In this document: in pieces, positions 35,048 through 43,265 of the stretch
How positions within the stretch are numbered: position 1 is the stretch's first letter
Layout: every line of letters starts with the position of its first letter
Assembly (NCBI RefSeq): GCF_003344965.1
Contig: NZ_CP031194.1
Coordinates: 3,906,001 to 3,970,000 of the forward strand
Length of the DNA: 64,000 nucleotides
Direction of reading: 5' to 3'
From: Streptomyces paludis
GTDB lineage: Bacteria; Actinomycetota; Actinomycetes; Streptomycetales; Streptomycetaceae
Program-made: the position numbers and the translations under genes
The notes under the pieces: model-generated
Seen by the model: only the letters and a program-made list of their open reading frames with translations
Databases searched by the model: none
Told to the model about the DNA's origin: nothing

Positions 35048-36466
35048 TTATTTGGACTGGCCCAGGATCAAGTTGATCTGGCTGTTCGTCTCCGTCAGGC
35101 CGCTCGCCGGCTTCCCGTTCGCGTACACGTCCTGCATCGCCGGATTCATCAGCGCCGCCACATCCGCCGCGTAGTCCGTGATCGGGAACGGGAACGTCGT
35201 CCCGTCGGCCACCGGCTTCGTGAACGCCGTCACGTCGATTCCGTCCTTCTTGTACGCCGCGATCGCCGCATCCGTACCCGACTTCGTCGCCGGGAAGACG
35301 ATGCCGAACGTGCCCACCGTCTTCTGGCACTCCTCCGAACCCAGATACGCCACCCACTTCTGCGCCGCCGGTTTGTCGGCCGCGCGCTTGGTGAGGGAGT
35401 CGGCCAGGCCGTTGAGCATGGTGGCGCGCTTGCCGGAGGGGCCGATGGGGGTCAGGGCGGTGCGGGCCTCGATGCCTTTCAGGCCGTAGAACGTCTTCGT
35501 CATCCACGAGCCGTGCAGCGCGATCGCCGCCTTGCCCGCGCCGAGTTGGATGTCGGGGCCGTTGGAGCGGGAGAACTCCTTGAAGGGCGCGAGATACCCC
35601 TTCTCCGCCAGGCCGAAGTACCACTCGATCGTGGACTGGAAGGCCGGGTCGTCGTAGTTGTAGTGCGTCCCCCACGCCTTCTTGTCCGTATAGCTCCAGC
35701 CCGCCGAGCCGGCGAAGGCGCTCCACTGGGTCTGGCCGTCGGCCGATCCTGCGTCGTTGGTGGCCAGGCCGTACGTCGCGACGTTGTGTTTGTCGAAGCC
35801 GGGTTCGTCGCCGCGGCGGCCCTTGGTGTCGATGGTGAGGTGGGCGAGTGTCTTCTCGAAGGTGCCGCCGTCGTCCGGGTTCCAGGCGAGGCTGTTGAGT
35901 GTGTCGGCGGAGACGCCCGCGGCATCGGTGAGCTTCTTGTTGTAGAACATCGCGACCGTGTCCCAGTCTTTCGGAGACCCGTAGCGGTGACCGTCCTTGC
36001 CGACCCAGGAGGCGGCCAGCCCCGGCTGGTAGTCGGAGTCCTTGATGCCCTTGGTCGCGGGGAGTTCGTCCAGCGGCGCGAGCACGTTCAGGTCGGCGAA
36101 CTGCGCGAACTTCGTGATGTGGTCGGTGAACACGTCCGGTTCGGTGCCCGCGATCATGCTGGCGGTGAGCTTGGTCCAGTAGTCGTCCCAGCCGATCTGG
36201 GAGATATCGACCTTGAGCCCGGGGTTCCCCTTCTCGAACTGCCGCGCGCACGCCTCGTAACCGGGCAGCTGGTTGGCGTCCCAGAGCCAGTACGAGACGG
36301 TCTTGGCCGCAGCGGCGTCGGCGACGGAGGAGTCGTTGCCGCAGCCGGCGGCCAGCAGGGACAGGGATACGGCGCCGATGGCGGCGGCGAGCTGCCGGCG
36401 GGGGCGGGAGGGGGTGGAGGGGGTGTGTCGGTGGGTGTGCGCGTCTACTGGTGCGTTCCTGGGCAC
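35048..36466 (-). CDS. Sugar ABC transporter substrate-binding lipoprotein
   Basis: A 472-residue family-1 extracellular binding protein. The N-terminus has a signal (LAAAIGAVSLSLLAAGC) with lipobox LAAGC. The mature part begins GNDSSVADA and shows YWLWDANQ, GWDDYWTKLTASMIAGTEPD, and GRYGSPKDWDTVAMFYNKKL-like features of carbohydrate binders. It delivers a sugar to the two permeases encoded upstream. The GTG at 36466 follows GGGAGAGG. No ATPase gene is present, so a shared ATPase such as MsiK is likely. Confidence 0.92.
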   Translation of the reverse strand: MPRNAPVDAHTHRHTPSTPSRPRRQLAAAIGAVSLSLLAAGCGNDSSVADAAAAKTVSYWLWDANQLPGYEACARQFEKGNPGLKVDISQIGWDDYWTKLTASMIAGTEPDVFTDHITKFAQFADLNVLAPLDELPATKGIKDSDYQPGLAASWVGKDGHRYGSPKDWDTVAMFYNKKLTDAAGVSADTLNSLAWNPDDGGTFEKTLAHLTIDTKGRRGDEPGFDKHNVATYGLATNDAGSADGQTQWSAFAGSAGWSYTDKKAWGTHYNYDDPAFQSTIEWYFGLAEKGYLAPFKEFSRSNGPDIQLGAGKAAIALHGSWMTKTFYGLKGIEARTALTPIGPSGKRATMLNGLADSLTKRAADKPAAQKWVAYLGSEECQKTVGTFGIVFPATKSGTDAAIAAYKKDGIDVTAFTKPVADGTTFPFPITDYAADVAALMNPAMQDVYANGKPASGLTETNSQINLILGQSK

Positions 36467-36478
36467 AGTTACCTCTCC

Positions 36479-37465
36479 CTACTTGATTCCGGTGAAGCCG
36501 ATGGAGTTGACGATCCGCCGCGCGAACACCCCGAAGAGCAGCAGCATCGGCAGCGCGGCCACCAGCGTCGCCGCCATCAGCCCGGCCCAGTCCGTGCCCG
36601 ACTGCGGGGTCTGCGAGCGGAAGATGTTCAGCGCCACCGTCAGTACGCGGGAGCTGTCGCTGTACGACACCATCAGCGGCCAGAAGTAGTCGTTCCACGC
36701 GGTGATGTACGTGAGGATGCCGAGCGTCATCATGGGCGCGGCGGCCGTGGGCAGCAGGAGCTGGAAGAAGATACGGACCTTCCCGGCGCCGTCCAGCAGC
36801 GCCGCCTCCTCCAGCTCCCGGGGCAGGTTCATGAAGAACTGGCGGAGGAAGAAGACCGCGAACGGGGTCATGAACATCGTCGGCAGGGCGATCCCGGTCA
36901 GGGTGTCGATCAGCCCGAGTTGCTTGATCAGTACGAAGTTCGGCAGCAGGGTGAAGATGGCCGGCACCATCAGACCGGCGAGGAACAGCCCGAACACCTT
37001 GTCCCGGCCCCGCCAGCGCAGCCGCGCGAAGGCGTACGCGGCCATCGCCGAGAACATGACCTGACAGACCGTCACCATGGTCGCGACGATCGTGGAGTTG
37101 AACAGATAACGCCAGAAGTTGAGCGAGCCACCGGAACCGCCCTGGGCGAGCGCCTCCTCCGTGCTCTGGAGCCCGAAGACCCGCTCGAAGCCGCCCCAGC
37201 TGAAGTCGACGGGCAGCGGGGAGGACGGGTCGGTGGTGAGCGCGGTGTTGGAGGACAGCGCCGTGCGCACGATCCAGTAGAAGGGCAGCAGGGTGATCAG
37301 CACGATCCCGCCCATGACCGTCCAGGCGAGCATCCGGCCGGGGGAGGGCAGGGTGCGGCGGGTACGGCGCCGTACCTCCGCGGTGGTTCTCGGCGCGGGC
37401 TCGGGGGCGGGCTCGGGGGCCGGCGCGGACGGGGATGTGGGGGGCGGCGGGGTCAGTACGGACAT
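36479..37465 (-). CDS. Carbohydrate ABC transporter permease (MalG type)
   Basis: A 328-residue inner-membrane permease with six helices after a Pro/Ala-rich cytoplasmic N-terminus. The EAA loop is ELEEAALLDGAGKVRIFFQ, and the C-terminal SIGFTGIK is typical of MalG-like proteins. The ATG at 37465 is preferred because GGAG lies just upstream; a longer reading adds an unconvincing tail. It forms the channel with the permease encoded upstream, and the binding-protein gene follows 12 bases after its stop. Confidence 0.9.
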   Translation of the reverse strand: MSVLTPPPPTSPSAPAPEPAPEPAPRTTAEVRRRTRRTLPSPGRMLAWTVMGGIVLITLLPFYWIVRTALSSNTALTTDPSSPLPVDFSWGGFERVFGLQSTEEALAQGGSGGSLNFWRYLFNSTIVATMVTVCQVMFSAMAAYAFARLRWRGRDKVFGLFLAGLMVPAIFTLLPNFVLIKQLGLIDTLTGIALPTMFMTPFAVFFLRQFFMNLPRELEEAALLDGAGKVRIFFQLLLPTAAAPMMTLGILTYITAWNDYFWPLMVSYSDSSRVLTVALNIFRSQTPQSGTDWAGLMAATLVAALPMLLLFGVFARRIVNSIGFTGIK

Positions 37466-37556
37466 GGCGTAGCTCCTTGCTCCTGCGTACGCGTTCGTGT
37501 ACCCGTGCATGTACGGGCGCGGCTGCGGGTACGGGCGGTCACGGTCATGTCCGTAC

Positions 37557-38522
37557 TCATCCGAGGTCGCTCTCGCCGGCCCGCGTGAGCCGGTACTGGA
37601 CGATCGTGATCACACTCAGTACGGCCAGCAGCGCGACCGACATCGCGGACGCGTAGCCGAACTGGAAGCGCCCGAACGCCGAGCTGTAGATGTAGAGCTG
37701 GAGCACATTGCTCGCGTTGGCCGGGCCGCCGGGGCCGGGTGTGGCCACCGCCACCGTGTCGAAGACCTGGAACGATCCGATGACCGTCATGATCATCACG
37801 ACCGCCAGCACCGGCCGCAGCAGCGGCAGCGAGATCTTCCAGAAGGTGCGCAGCTCACCGGATCCGTCGACCCGCGCCGCCTCGTACACATCGCCCGGTA
37901 TGGCCTGGAGCCCGGCGAAGAGCAGCAGCGCGGTGTAGCCGACATGCCGCCATACGTTGATCAGCGCGATGCTCGGGATGACCCACTCGTTGCTGGCCAG
38001 GAAGGCGACGTGGTCGAAGCCGAGCGCGCCGAGGATCTGGTTGCCGATGCCGAGCTGGGTGTCCAGGATCCACAGCCACACCACACCCGCGACGACGTTC
38101 GAGACGAGGTACGGGGTGAGCACGATGCCGCGCAGGAACGAGGACTTCGTGAGCCGCTGCATCAGTACGGCGATGCAGAGGGCGGCGACCGTCTGGACGC
38201 CGATGTTGATGAACACGTACTCGACGGTGACGCGCAGCGAACTCCAGAAGATGGGGTCGTTGACCATGCGCCGGTAGTTGTCGAGGCCCACCCACTCGGC
38301 GGGGGTGAGGAGGTTGTAGCGGGTGAAGCTGAGATAGATGCCGCGCAGGGTGGGCCAGGCCAGGAAGACCACGAAGCCGAACATGGCGGGAGCGATGAAG
38401 AGCGCCGCCAGGAGGCCGTCGCCGCGGTCGGCGCCGGCGGGCTTGGAGCCGCCGTCGGCGTCGGCATGCTTGGAGCCGTCGGCGGGCTTTCTTTTTGTCA
38501 TCACCGTTGAGGCGACAGTCAT
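37557..38522 (-). CDS. Carbohydrate ABC transporter permease (MalF type)
   Basis: A 321-residue permease with six helices (LLAALFIAPAMFGFVVFLAW, VFINIGVQTVAALCIAVLM, LTPYLVSNVVAGVVWLW, IALINVWRHVGYTALLLFAG) and the EAA loop DVYEAARVDGSGELRTFWK. The ATG at 38522 has GGGAG 5 bases upstream and is preferred over an in-frame ATG 69 bases earlier. It is the first gene of the importer operon, divergent from the ROK regulator. Confidence 0.9.
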   Translation of the reverse strand: MTVASTVMTKRKPADGSKHADADGGSKPAGADRGDGLLAALFIAPAMFGFVVFLAWPTLRGIYLSFTRYNLLTPAEWVGLDNYRRMVNDPIFWSSLRVTVEYVFINIGVQTVAALCIAVLMQRLTKSSFLRGIVLTPYLVSNVVAGVVWLWILDTQLGIGNQILGALGFDHVAFLASNEWVIPSIALINVWRHVGYTALLLFAGLQAIPGDVYEAARVDGSGELRTFWKISLPLLRPVLAVVMIMTVIGSFQVFDTVAVATPGPGGPANASNVLQLYIYSSAFGRFQFGYASAMSVALLAVLSVITIVQYRLTRAGESDLG

Positions 38523-38681
38523 CAGAGACTCCCTTGTCCATGACTCGTCCTCGGGAGGTTTACTTTTGACCTGAAAGAATCGTCGCGTCAAGGGGTGGGG
38601 CGGAACTGGTTTACGGCCGGGGATGTGGCGGTGGTGGTGCGGTGAGGGGGTGGGCGCGCCTCGATCGTGTCCCCGCAGGGG

Positions 38682-38710
38682 CTGACATTATTTTTGGAGT
38701 GGAATAAAGT
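38682..38710 (+). promoter_or_regulatory. Leaderless promoter of the ROK regulator gene
   Basis: CTGACA (38682-38687) and TAAAGT (38705-38710) are separated by 17 bases, and the ATG at 38717 lies 6 bases further, with no ribosome-binding site. The AT-rich stretch between the boxes, unusual in this genome, is a likely binding place for the ROK protein. Confidence 0.6.
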
Positions 38711-38716
38711 AAGCCC

Positions 38717-39874
38717 ATGCTTGCAGCCAGTTGGGCGCCACTGAGCCCCGCCGAACGCGCCGTCGCGATCGAGGTACTGACCCATGGCCCGGTCTCGCGC
38801 ACGGAGATCGCGCGGAAGCTGAATCTCTCCGCGGGCAGCCTCACCCGGCTCACCAAGCCCCTGATCGAGTCCGGCCTCCTGATCGAGGAGCCCGCGCCGG
38901 TCCCGGCGGCCACGGCCACCCGGCAGGGCCGCCCCTCGCAGCCGCTCGACATCGTCGCCGACTCGCGCTACTTCGCCGGGTTCAAGATCACCGCGGATAC
39001 GGTGTACGGGGTGGTGACGACCCTCAGGAGCGAGGTCGTCGCCCAGCGCACCGTCCCGCTGCGGACCCGCGACCCCGAGGACGTCGCGGACCTCCTTGAG
39101 GAGCTGACCAGGGACTTCCGCGCCGAGTTCCCGCGTCTGGCCGGGATCGGCGTCGGCATCGGCGGGCAGGTGGAGCGCTTCGCGCGGGCGGTCGCGTCGC
39201 GGTTCCTGGGGTGGCAGGACGTACCGTTCGCGGAGCTGGTGGAGCGGCGCACCGGGCTGCCGGTCGTCGTCGAGAACGATGTCGCGGCCCTGGTCGAGGC
39301 CGAAGCCTGGTTCGGCGCGGGGCGCGGCCTCGACCGCTTCGCGGTGCTCACCATCGGGGCGGGGATCGGGTACGGCCTGGTCATCGGCGGCCGGCTGGTC
39401 CGCTCCGCCGACGACGGCCGGGGCATCGGGCGGCGCTGGATCGTCAACCCGTACGGGCCGCTCACGCCGGACGGAGAGCGGGGCAGCGCGGTCTCGCTGC
39501 TGACCGTGCCGAACATCCGCTACCAGGTCGCGGCCGGGACGGGCCGGGACCATACGTACGAGGAGATCCTGACCCTGGCGGCGGCGGGCGACCCGCTGGC
39601 CTCGCGGGTGATGGACGAGGCGGCGCACGCGCTGGGGACGGTGGTCGCGCAGATCGCGAACTTCGCCATGCCGGAGAAGATCCTGCTGGCGGGGGAGGGG
39701 ATCGGGCTGATGGACATCGCGTCCGAGCGGGTCTGGTCCACCGTACGAGCCAACCGCGACCCGCTCGCGGAGCCGGTGGTCCTGGAGACGAAGGTCTCGG
39801 ACTTCAACGACTGGGCACGGGGGGCCGCGGTGCTGGCGATCCAGATCCTGGTGCTGGGGAGACCGCGGGAGTAG
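38717..39874 (+). CDS. ROK-family transcriptional regulator
   Basis: A 385-residue protein. The N-terminal winged helix (AERAVAIEVLTHGPVSRTEI, ARKLNLSAGSLTRLTKPLIE) is followed by a ROK sugar-kinase-like domain with GIGVGIGGQV, VVENDVAALVEAEAWFGAG and FAVLTIGAGIGYGLVIGG. The cysteine-rich zinc motif found in many ROK proteins (CxCGxxGC) is missing; a proline/glycine-rich stretch (RWIVNPYGPLTPDGERG) stands there. It probably represses the divergent sugar importer and is released by the sugar or a derivative. Confidence 0.9.
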   Translation: MLAASWAPLSPAERAVAIEVLTHGPVSRTEIARKLNLSAGSLTRLTKPLIESGLLIEEPAPVPAATATRQGRPSQPLDIVADSRYFAGFKITADTVYGVVTTLRSEVVAQRTVPLRTRDPEDVADLLEELTRDFRAEFPRLAGIGVGIGGQVERFARAVASRFLGWQDVPFAELVERRTGLPVVVENDVAALVEAEAWFGAGRGLDRFAVLTIGAGIGYGLVIGGRLVRSADDGRGIGRRWIVNPYGPLTPDGERGSAVSLLTVPNIRYQVAAGTGRDHTYEEILTLAAAGDPLASRVMDEAAHALGTVVAQIANFAMPEKILLAGEGIGLMDIASERVWSTVRANRDPLAEPVVLETKVSDFNDWARGAAVLAIQILVLGRPRE

Positions 39875-39915
39875 GGGGCGGGGGTGTGGGGGTGTGGGGC
39901 GTGCCCTGGCGCTGG

Positions 39916-40320
39916 TCAGCCCAGTGCTTCGGCGGCCTTGGTGAGCGGGCCGCCCGCGTCGCCGGTGTTGAGGGTGCCGGCCGGCTCCAGCAGGAGGATG
40001 GCGGTCTCCTCGTCCGCGACGGGACAGTGCTCAACACCCCGGGGTACGACGAACAGCTCCCCCGCTTCCAGTACGACATCACCGGACCGGAGCTGAAGGG
40101 TGAGCCGCCCGCTGACGACGAGGAACAGCTCGTCGGTGTCCGGGTGGGTGTGCCAGACGAACTCGCCCTTCAGCTTGGCGAGTTTGACCTCGCAGTCGTT
40201 GACGTCGGCGATCTTCTTCTGGGACCACAACTCGCTGAACTGGGAGAGCTTGTGGGCCAGGTTGACGGGGGTGGTCGCGGGGGTGGGTGTGGGAGTGGTG
40301 TGTTCGGTGTGTTCGGCCAT
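39916..40320 (-). CDS. Cupin-domain protein
   Basis: A 134-residue single-domain cupin. The first cupin motif is FVWHTHPDTDELFLVVSG (two His and a Glu as metal ligands), and the second is AGELFVVPRGVEHCPVADE (His). The N-terminus is Thr/Pro-rich. Small cupins bind metal and may be isomerases, dioxygenases or sensors; nothing here decides. It is convergent with the ROK gene and next to the large repeat block, with only a weak ribosome-binding site. Confidence 0.85.
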   Translation of the reverse strand: MAEHTEHTTPTPTPATTPVNLAHKLSQFSELWSQKKIADVNDCEVKLAKLKGEFVWHTHPDTDELFLVVSGRLTLQLRSGDVVLEAGELFVVPRGVEHCPVADEETAILLLEPAGTLNTGDAGGPLTKAAEALG

Positions 40321-40389
40321 GTGGAGAGACTGCCCGGGCGACGGGCGGGAGTCTTGTACGTTTTTAGCGTGGGTGCGGGGGGCGTGGGG

Positions 40390-40760
40390 TTGTCGGGTGC
40401 GGGTTAGAGCGGCGTTGAGTGGGGTGTGCCGGTGGCGGGGGTTGTTGGGTGTGGGGCCGCCCCTCCAGCCTTTGAGTGTCGCGCTTGCGGGCCGGGAGTC
40501 AAGGGCGCTCCTAAAGTCGCGTCGGCTACGCCGATTCCGCTGCGCTCCACCCTTGACACCCGTCCCTCCAGCGCAAGTGCGGGTGCGGGAGGGGCGGCCG
40601 GGGGGGAAGGGGGGCCCAGGAGGTGGTGCCGTTCTGCCACTCGGCTCAGGGTCCGGCGGGCGGGTGGGCCCTGCGGGGCTGCGCGGCAGAGGAGTGGGGT
40701 GGTCCGACACCGGCTCGGCGGCCGACCGTCCGTTGTTTGCTGAAACTCAAGCCCCGCTGG
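40390..40760 (-). repeat. Repeat element copy 1 (left arm of inverted repeat)
   Basis: This ~370-bp arm is the reverse complement, at roughly 85-90% identity by eye, of 40999-41370. It contains a GTCAAGGG...CCCTTGAC inner palindrome with a GCGTAGCCGACGC core. Frames through it are open in several directions, as expected from composition, but none matches a known protein and both arms lack plausible starts. It appears non-coding. Confidence 0.8.
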
Positions 40761-40998
40761 GCGCCGTTGTGTGGGTTGTGGGGTTTCGGGGACGTGTGTG
40801 ACAACAAGTGGGCCCCTGAAGGCCGTCTATGCGTCGTGGAGTGCTCCTAACGCACCTGAGGACACATGTGCCGCCCGAGAAGACCCCCAATGGGCTTCCA
40901 AACCGCCCCATATGGGGCAGATCGGCAGGAGGGTGGCCCGCAGACCCGGCCGCGCCGCAGAACCCGTCCGCCTTCCGGGCACCACAGTGCGACGGTGA
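40761..40998. other. Spacer between repeat arms, no gene seen
   Basis: These 238 bases separate the two inverted arms. They are a little less GC-rich than the arms and contain CCCCATATGGGG, itself a palindrome. No coding frame is supported. Confidence 0.6.
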
Positions 40999-41370
40999 CC
41001 AGCGGGGCTTGAGTCTCAGCAAACAGCGGACCGTCAGCCGCTGAGCCGGTGCCGAGTCACCCCATTCCTCTGTCGCGCAGCCCCGCAGGGCCCACCCGCC
41101 TGCCAGCCCCTGAGCCGAGTGGCAGAACGGCACCACCTCTTGGGCCCCCCTCCCCCCGGCCGCCCCTCCCGCACCCGCACTTGCGCTGGAGGGACGGGTG
41201 TCAAGGGTGGAGCGCAGCGGAATCGGCGTAGCCGACGCGACGGAGGAGCGCCCTTGACTCCCGGCCCGGAAGCGCGACACTCAAAGGCTGGAGGGGCGGC
41301 CCCACGCCCGACAACCTCCGCCACCGACCCACCCCCGACAGAGTTCCGCTCTGAGCCGCACCCGACAGCG
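40999..41370 (+). repeat. Repeat element copy 2 (right arm of inverted repeat)
   Basis: This is the inverted partner of 40390-40760, beginning at CCAGCGGGGCTTGAG. With the first arm it could form a very large cruciform or hairpin. The unit ends where a third, direct, partial copy begins. Confidence 0.8.
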
Positions 41371-41480
41371 CGACGGTGACCAGCGGGGCATGAGTCGCCC
41401 AACCGGCGGCCGTCAGCCGCCGAGGCCAGCCCGGCAGCCCCAATCCCTCTGCCGCGCGCCCCGCAGGGCCCACTCCCCCG
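41369..41480 (+). repeat. Repeat element copy 3 (partial, diverged)
   Basis: GCGACGGTGACCAGCGGGGC and the following ~90 bases repeat the start of copy 2 in the same orientation with more mismatches. It stops just before the IclR gene end at 41491. Confidence 0.65.
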
Positions 41481-41490
41481 CCCGCCGCCC

Positions 41491-42309
41491 TCACCTTGTC
41501 GGCAAGCGTGCGCCCAGTTCTGTTGCTGCTGATTGGAGTAGGGGGACCAGGGCGATCAGGTCGGGCAGGGTGCGGCGGAAGGCGGGGGCTGCGGTGGAGA
41601 GGGCGGCGAAGACTGTGCCGTCGGGGCGTAGGACGGGGACGGCTACGGCGCGCAGGCCCGCGTGGTGTTCCTCGTCGGCGGTGGCGTAGCCGTTCTCCCG
41701 GGCCAGGCGTACCGCCTCGCGCAGGACGGCGCGGTCCGTGATGCTGTTCGGGCCGTACGGGGTGAGGTCGACGCGGGCCAGCAGGTCGGTCCGTACCTCC
41801 TCCGGCGCGAAGGCCATCAGTACCTTCCCCATCGACGTGCAGTGCAGGGGGCCGTGCCGGCCCGGTTCGCTGCGTACGCCTACCGGCAGTGGGCCGTCCA
41901 CGTAGTGGACGTACAGATGGCGGGTGCCGTCCAGGACGGACAGCAGTGTCGCCTCCTCCGTCCGGTCCGTGACCCGCTGCATGACCGGCAGGGCCGTTCC
42001 GGCGAAACCGTAGGCCAGGCCCGCCTGTTGGCCGAGCTGGAAGAGGCGCAGGCCGGGGCGGTAGCGCTTGCCGCTCGGGTCGAAGTCGACGAGGCCCTCC
42101 CGGCAGAGCGAGTTGACCAGCCGGTGGGACGTGCTGACCGGTACGCCGCTCTCCCGGGCCAGCTCCGACAGTGTGATCCCGTGCGGGTGCTCGCCCACCA
42201 GGACCAGGAGGCGCATCGCCCGGCCCACGACGTCCGCCGGGACCGCCGGGACTCCGGCCGCTGCGTCGCCGGTGGTCTCCGTGTCGCTCCTGTCGTCGTT
42301 GGTCTGCAC
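41491..42309 (-). CDS. IclR-family transcriptional regulator
   Basis: A 272-residue protein with an N-terminal winged helix (RAMRLLVLVGEHPHGITLSE, SGVPVSTSHRLVNSLCREGL) and a C-terminal IclR effector domain (LHCTSMGKVLMAFAPEEV, GYATADEEHHAGLRAVAVPV). It is divergent from the idnO/idnD-like genes, with two operator-like palindromes in the shared promoter. Control of that pathway by its sugar acid is the natural reading. The start is GTG. Confidence 0.9.
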   Translation of the reverse strand: MQTNDDRSDTETTGDAAAGVPAVPADVVGRAMRLLVLVGEHPHGITLSELARESGVPVSTSHRLVNSLCREGLVDFDPSGKRYRPGLRLFQLGQQAGLAYGFAGTALPVMQRVTDRTEEATLLSVLDGTRHLYVHYVDGPLPVGVRSEPGRHGPLHCTSMGKVLMAFAPEEVRTDLLARVDLTPYGPNSITDRAVLREAVRLARENGYATADEEHHAGLRAVAVPVLRPDGTVFAALSTAAPAFRRTLPDLIALVPLLQSAATELGARLPTR

Positions 42310-42362
42310 GCCGACAAATTACCTCAGTGGTTGACATCCGCTGCCCCAGATGCCAACCATGT

Positions 42363-42398
42363 TTCCATTGAATGGATTACTTTTCCACTCAGTGGAAA
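42363..42398. promoter_or_regulatory. Two IclR-type operator palindromes
   Basis: TCCAT-TGA-ATGGA (centre 42370) and TTTCCAC-TCA-GTGGAAA (42382-42398, centre 42390) share the TTCCAyTnAnTGGA pattern and lie 20 bases apart, about two helical turns. They sit just before the SDR start and are the likely binding sites of the divergent IclR protein. Confidence 0.65.
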
Positions 42399-42414
42399 GA
42401 ATGGAGCTTCCGGC

Positions 42415-43206
42415 ATGGGGCACGGTCATCCGCTTTTCTCTATCGAGGGGCGCGTCGCCCTCGTCACCGGCTCCAGCCGGGGCATCGGCCGCGCCCTCGC
42501 CCAGGGGCTCCTGGAGGCCGGGTGCACCGTCGTGCTCAACGGCCGTGACGCCGCCGCGCTCGAACGCACCCGGCTGGAGCTGACCGAGGTCGCCGAGGCC
42601 GCCGGTGCCGGCGGCACCGTGCTCGCCGAGGCGTTCGACGTCACCGTGCCCGCCGCCGTCGTCGACGGCATCGCCCGCGTCGAGGACCGCGCCGGGCCCA
42701 TCGACATCCTCGTCAACAACACCGGCGCACAGCACCGCGCGCCCCTCGCGGAGTTCGCTGACGACGACTGGTACCGGCTGCTGGACACCAACCTCACCAG
42801 CGCCTTCCTCGTCGGCCGCGAGGTCGCCCGCCGGATGATGCCGCGCGGCCACGGCAAGATCGTCAACGTCTGCTCGCTCCAGAGCGAGGTCGTGCGCCCC
42901 GGCATTGCCCCGTACGCCGCGACCAAGGGCGGGCTCAAGATGCTCACCAAGGGCATGTGCGCGGACCTCGGCCCCTCCGGCATCCAGGTCAACGCGCTCG
43001 GCCCCGGCTACTTCCGTACGGAACTGACCTCCGCGCTCGTCGCGGACGAGGAGTTCAGCTCCTGGGTACGCGGCCGTACCCCGGCCGGGCGCTGGGGCGA
43101 GGTCGAGGACCTCGTCGGCGCGCTGGTCTTCCTCTCCTCCGCCGCCTCCGACTTCGTCAACGGACAGATCCTGTACGTCGACGGCGGCATGACGTCCGTT
43201 CTGTGA
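42415..43206 (+). CDS. SDR oxidoreductase, gluconate 5-dehydrogenase-like
   Basis: A 263-residue short-chain dehydrogenase. The NAD(P) motif is TGSSRGIGRAL, then ILVNNTGAQHRAPL. The catalytic set is IVNVCSLQSE (Ser), with YAATKGG (Tyr, Lys) and the GRWGEVEDLVGALVFLSSAA end. The sequence is closest in feel to gluconate 5-dehydrogenase (IdnO/Ga5DH), which interconverts 5-keto-gluconate and gluconate. The next gene is L-idonate 5-dehydrogenase-like, which supports this. The ATG at 42415 follows GGAG. Confidence 0.85.
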   Translation: MGHGHPLFSIEGRVALVTGSSRGIGRALAQGLLEAGCTVVLNGRDAAALERTRLELTEVAEAAGAGGTVLAEAFDVTVPAAVVDGIARVEDRAGPIDILVNNTGAQHRAPLAEFADDDWYRLLDTNLTSAFLVGREVARRMMPRGHGKIVNVCSLQSEVVRPGIAPYAATKGGLKMLTKGMCADLGPSGIQVNALGPGYFRTELTSALVADEEFSSWVRGRTPAGRWGEVEDLVGALVFLSSAASDFVNGQILYVDGGMTSVL

Positions 43207-43265
43207 CCTGTTCTGTGACCTGTTCTGTGACCCGCAACCACCCACAAGACACGGAGGCTTCTCCT

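Noticed and set aside
40400..41400. Open frames within the inverted repeat arms
   Set aside because: Open in several frames on both strands, poor starts, no domain, and repeat identity explains their matching sequence.
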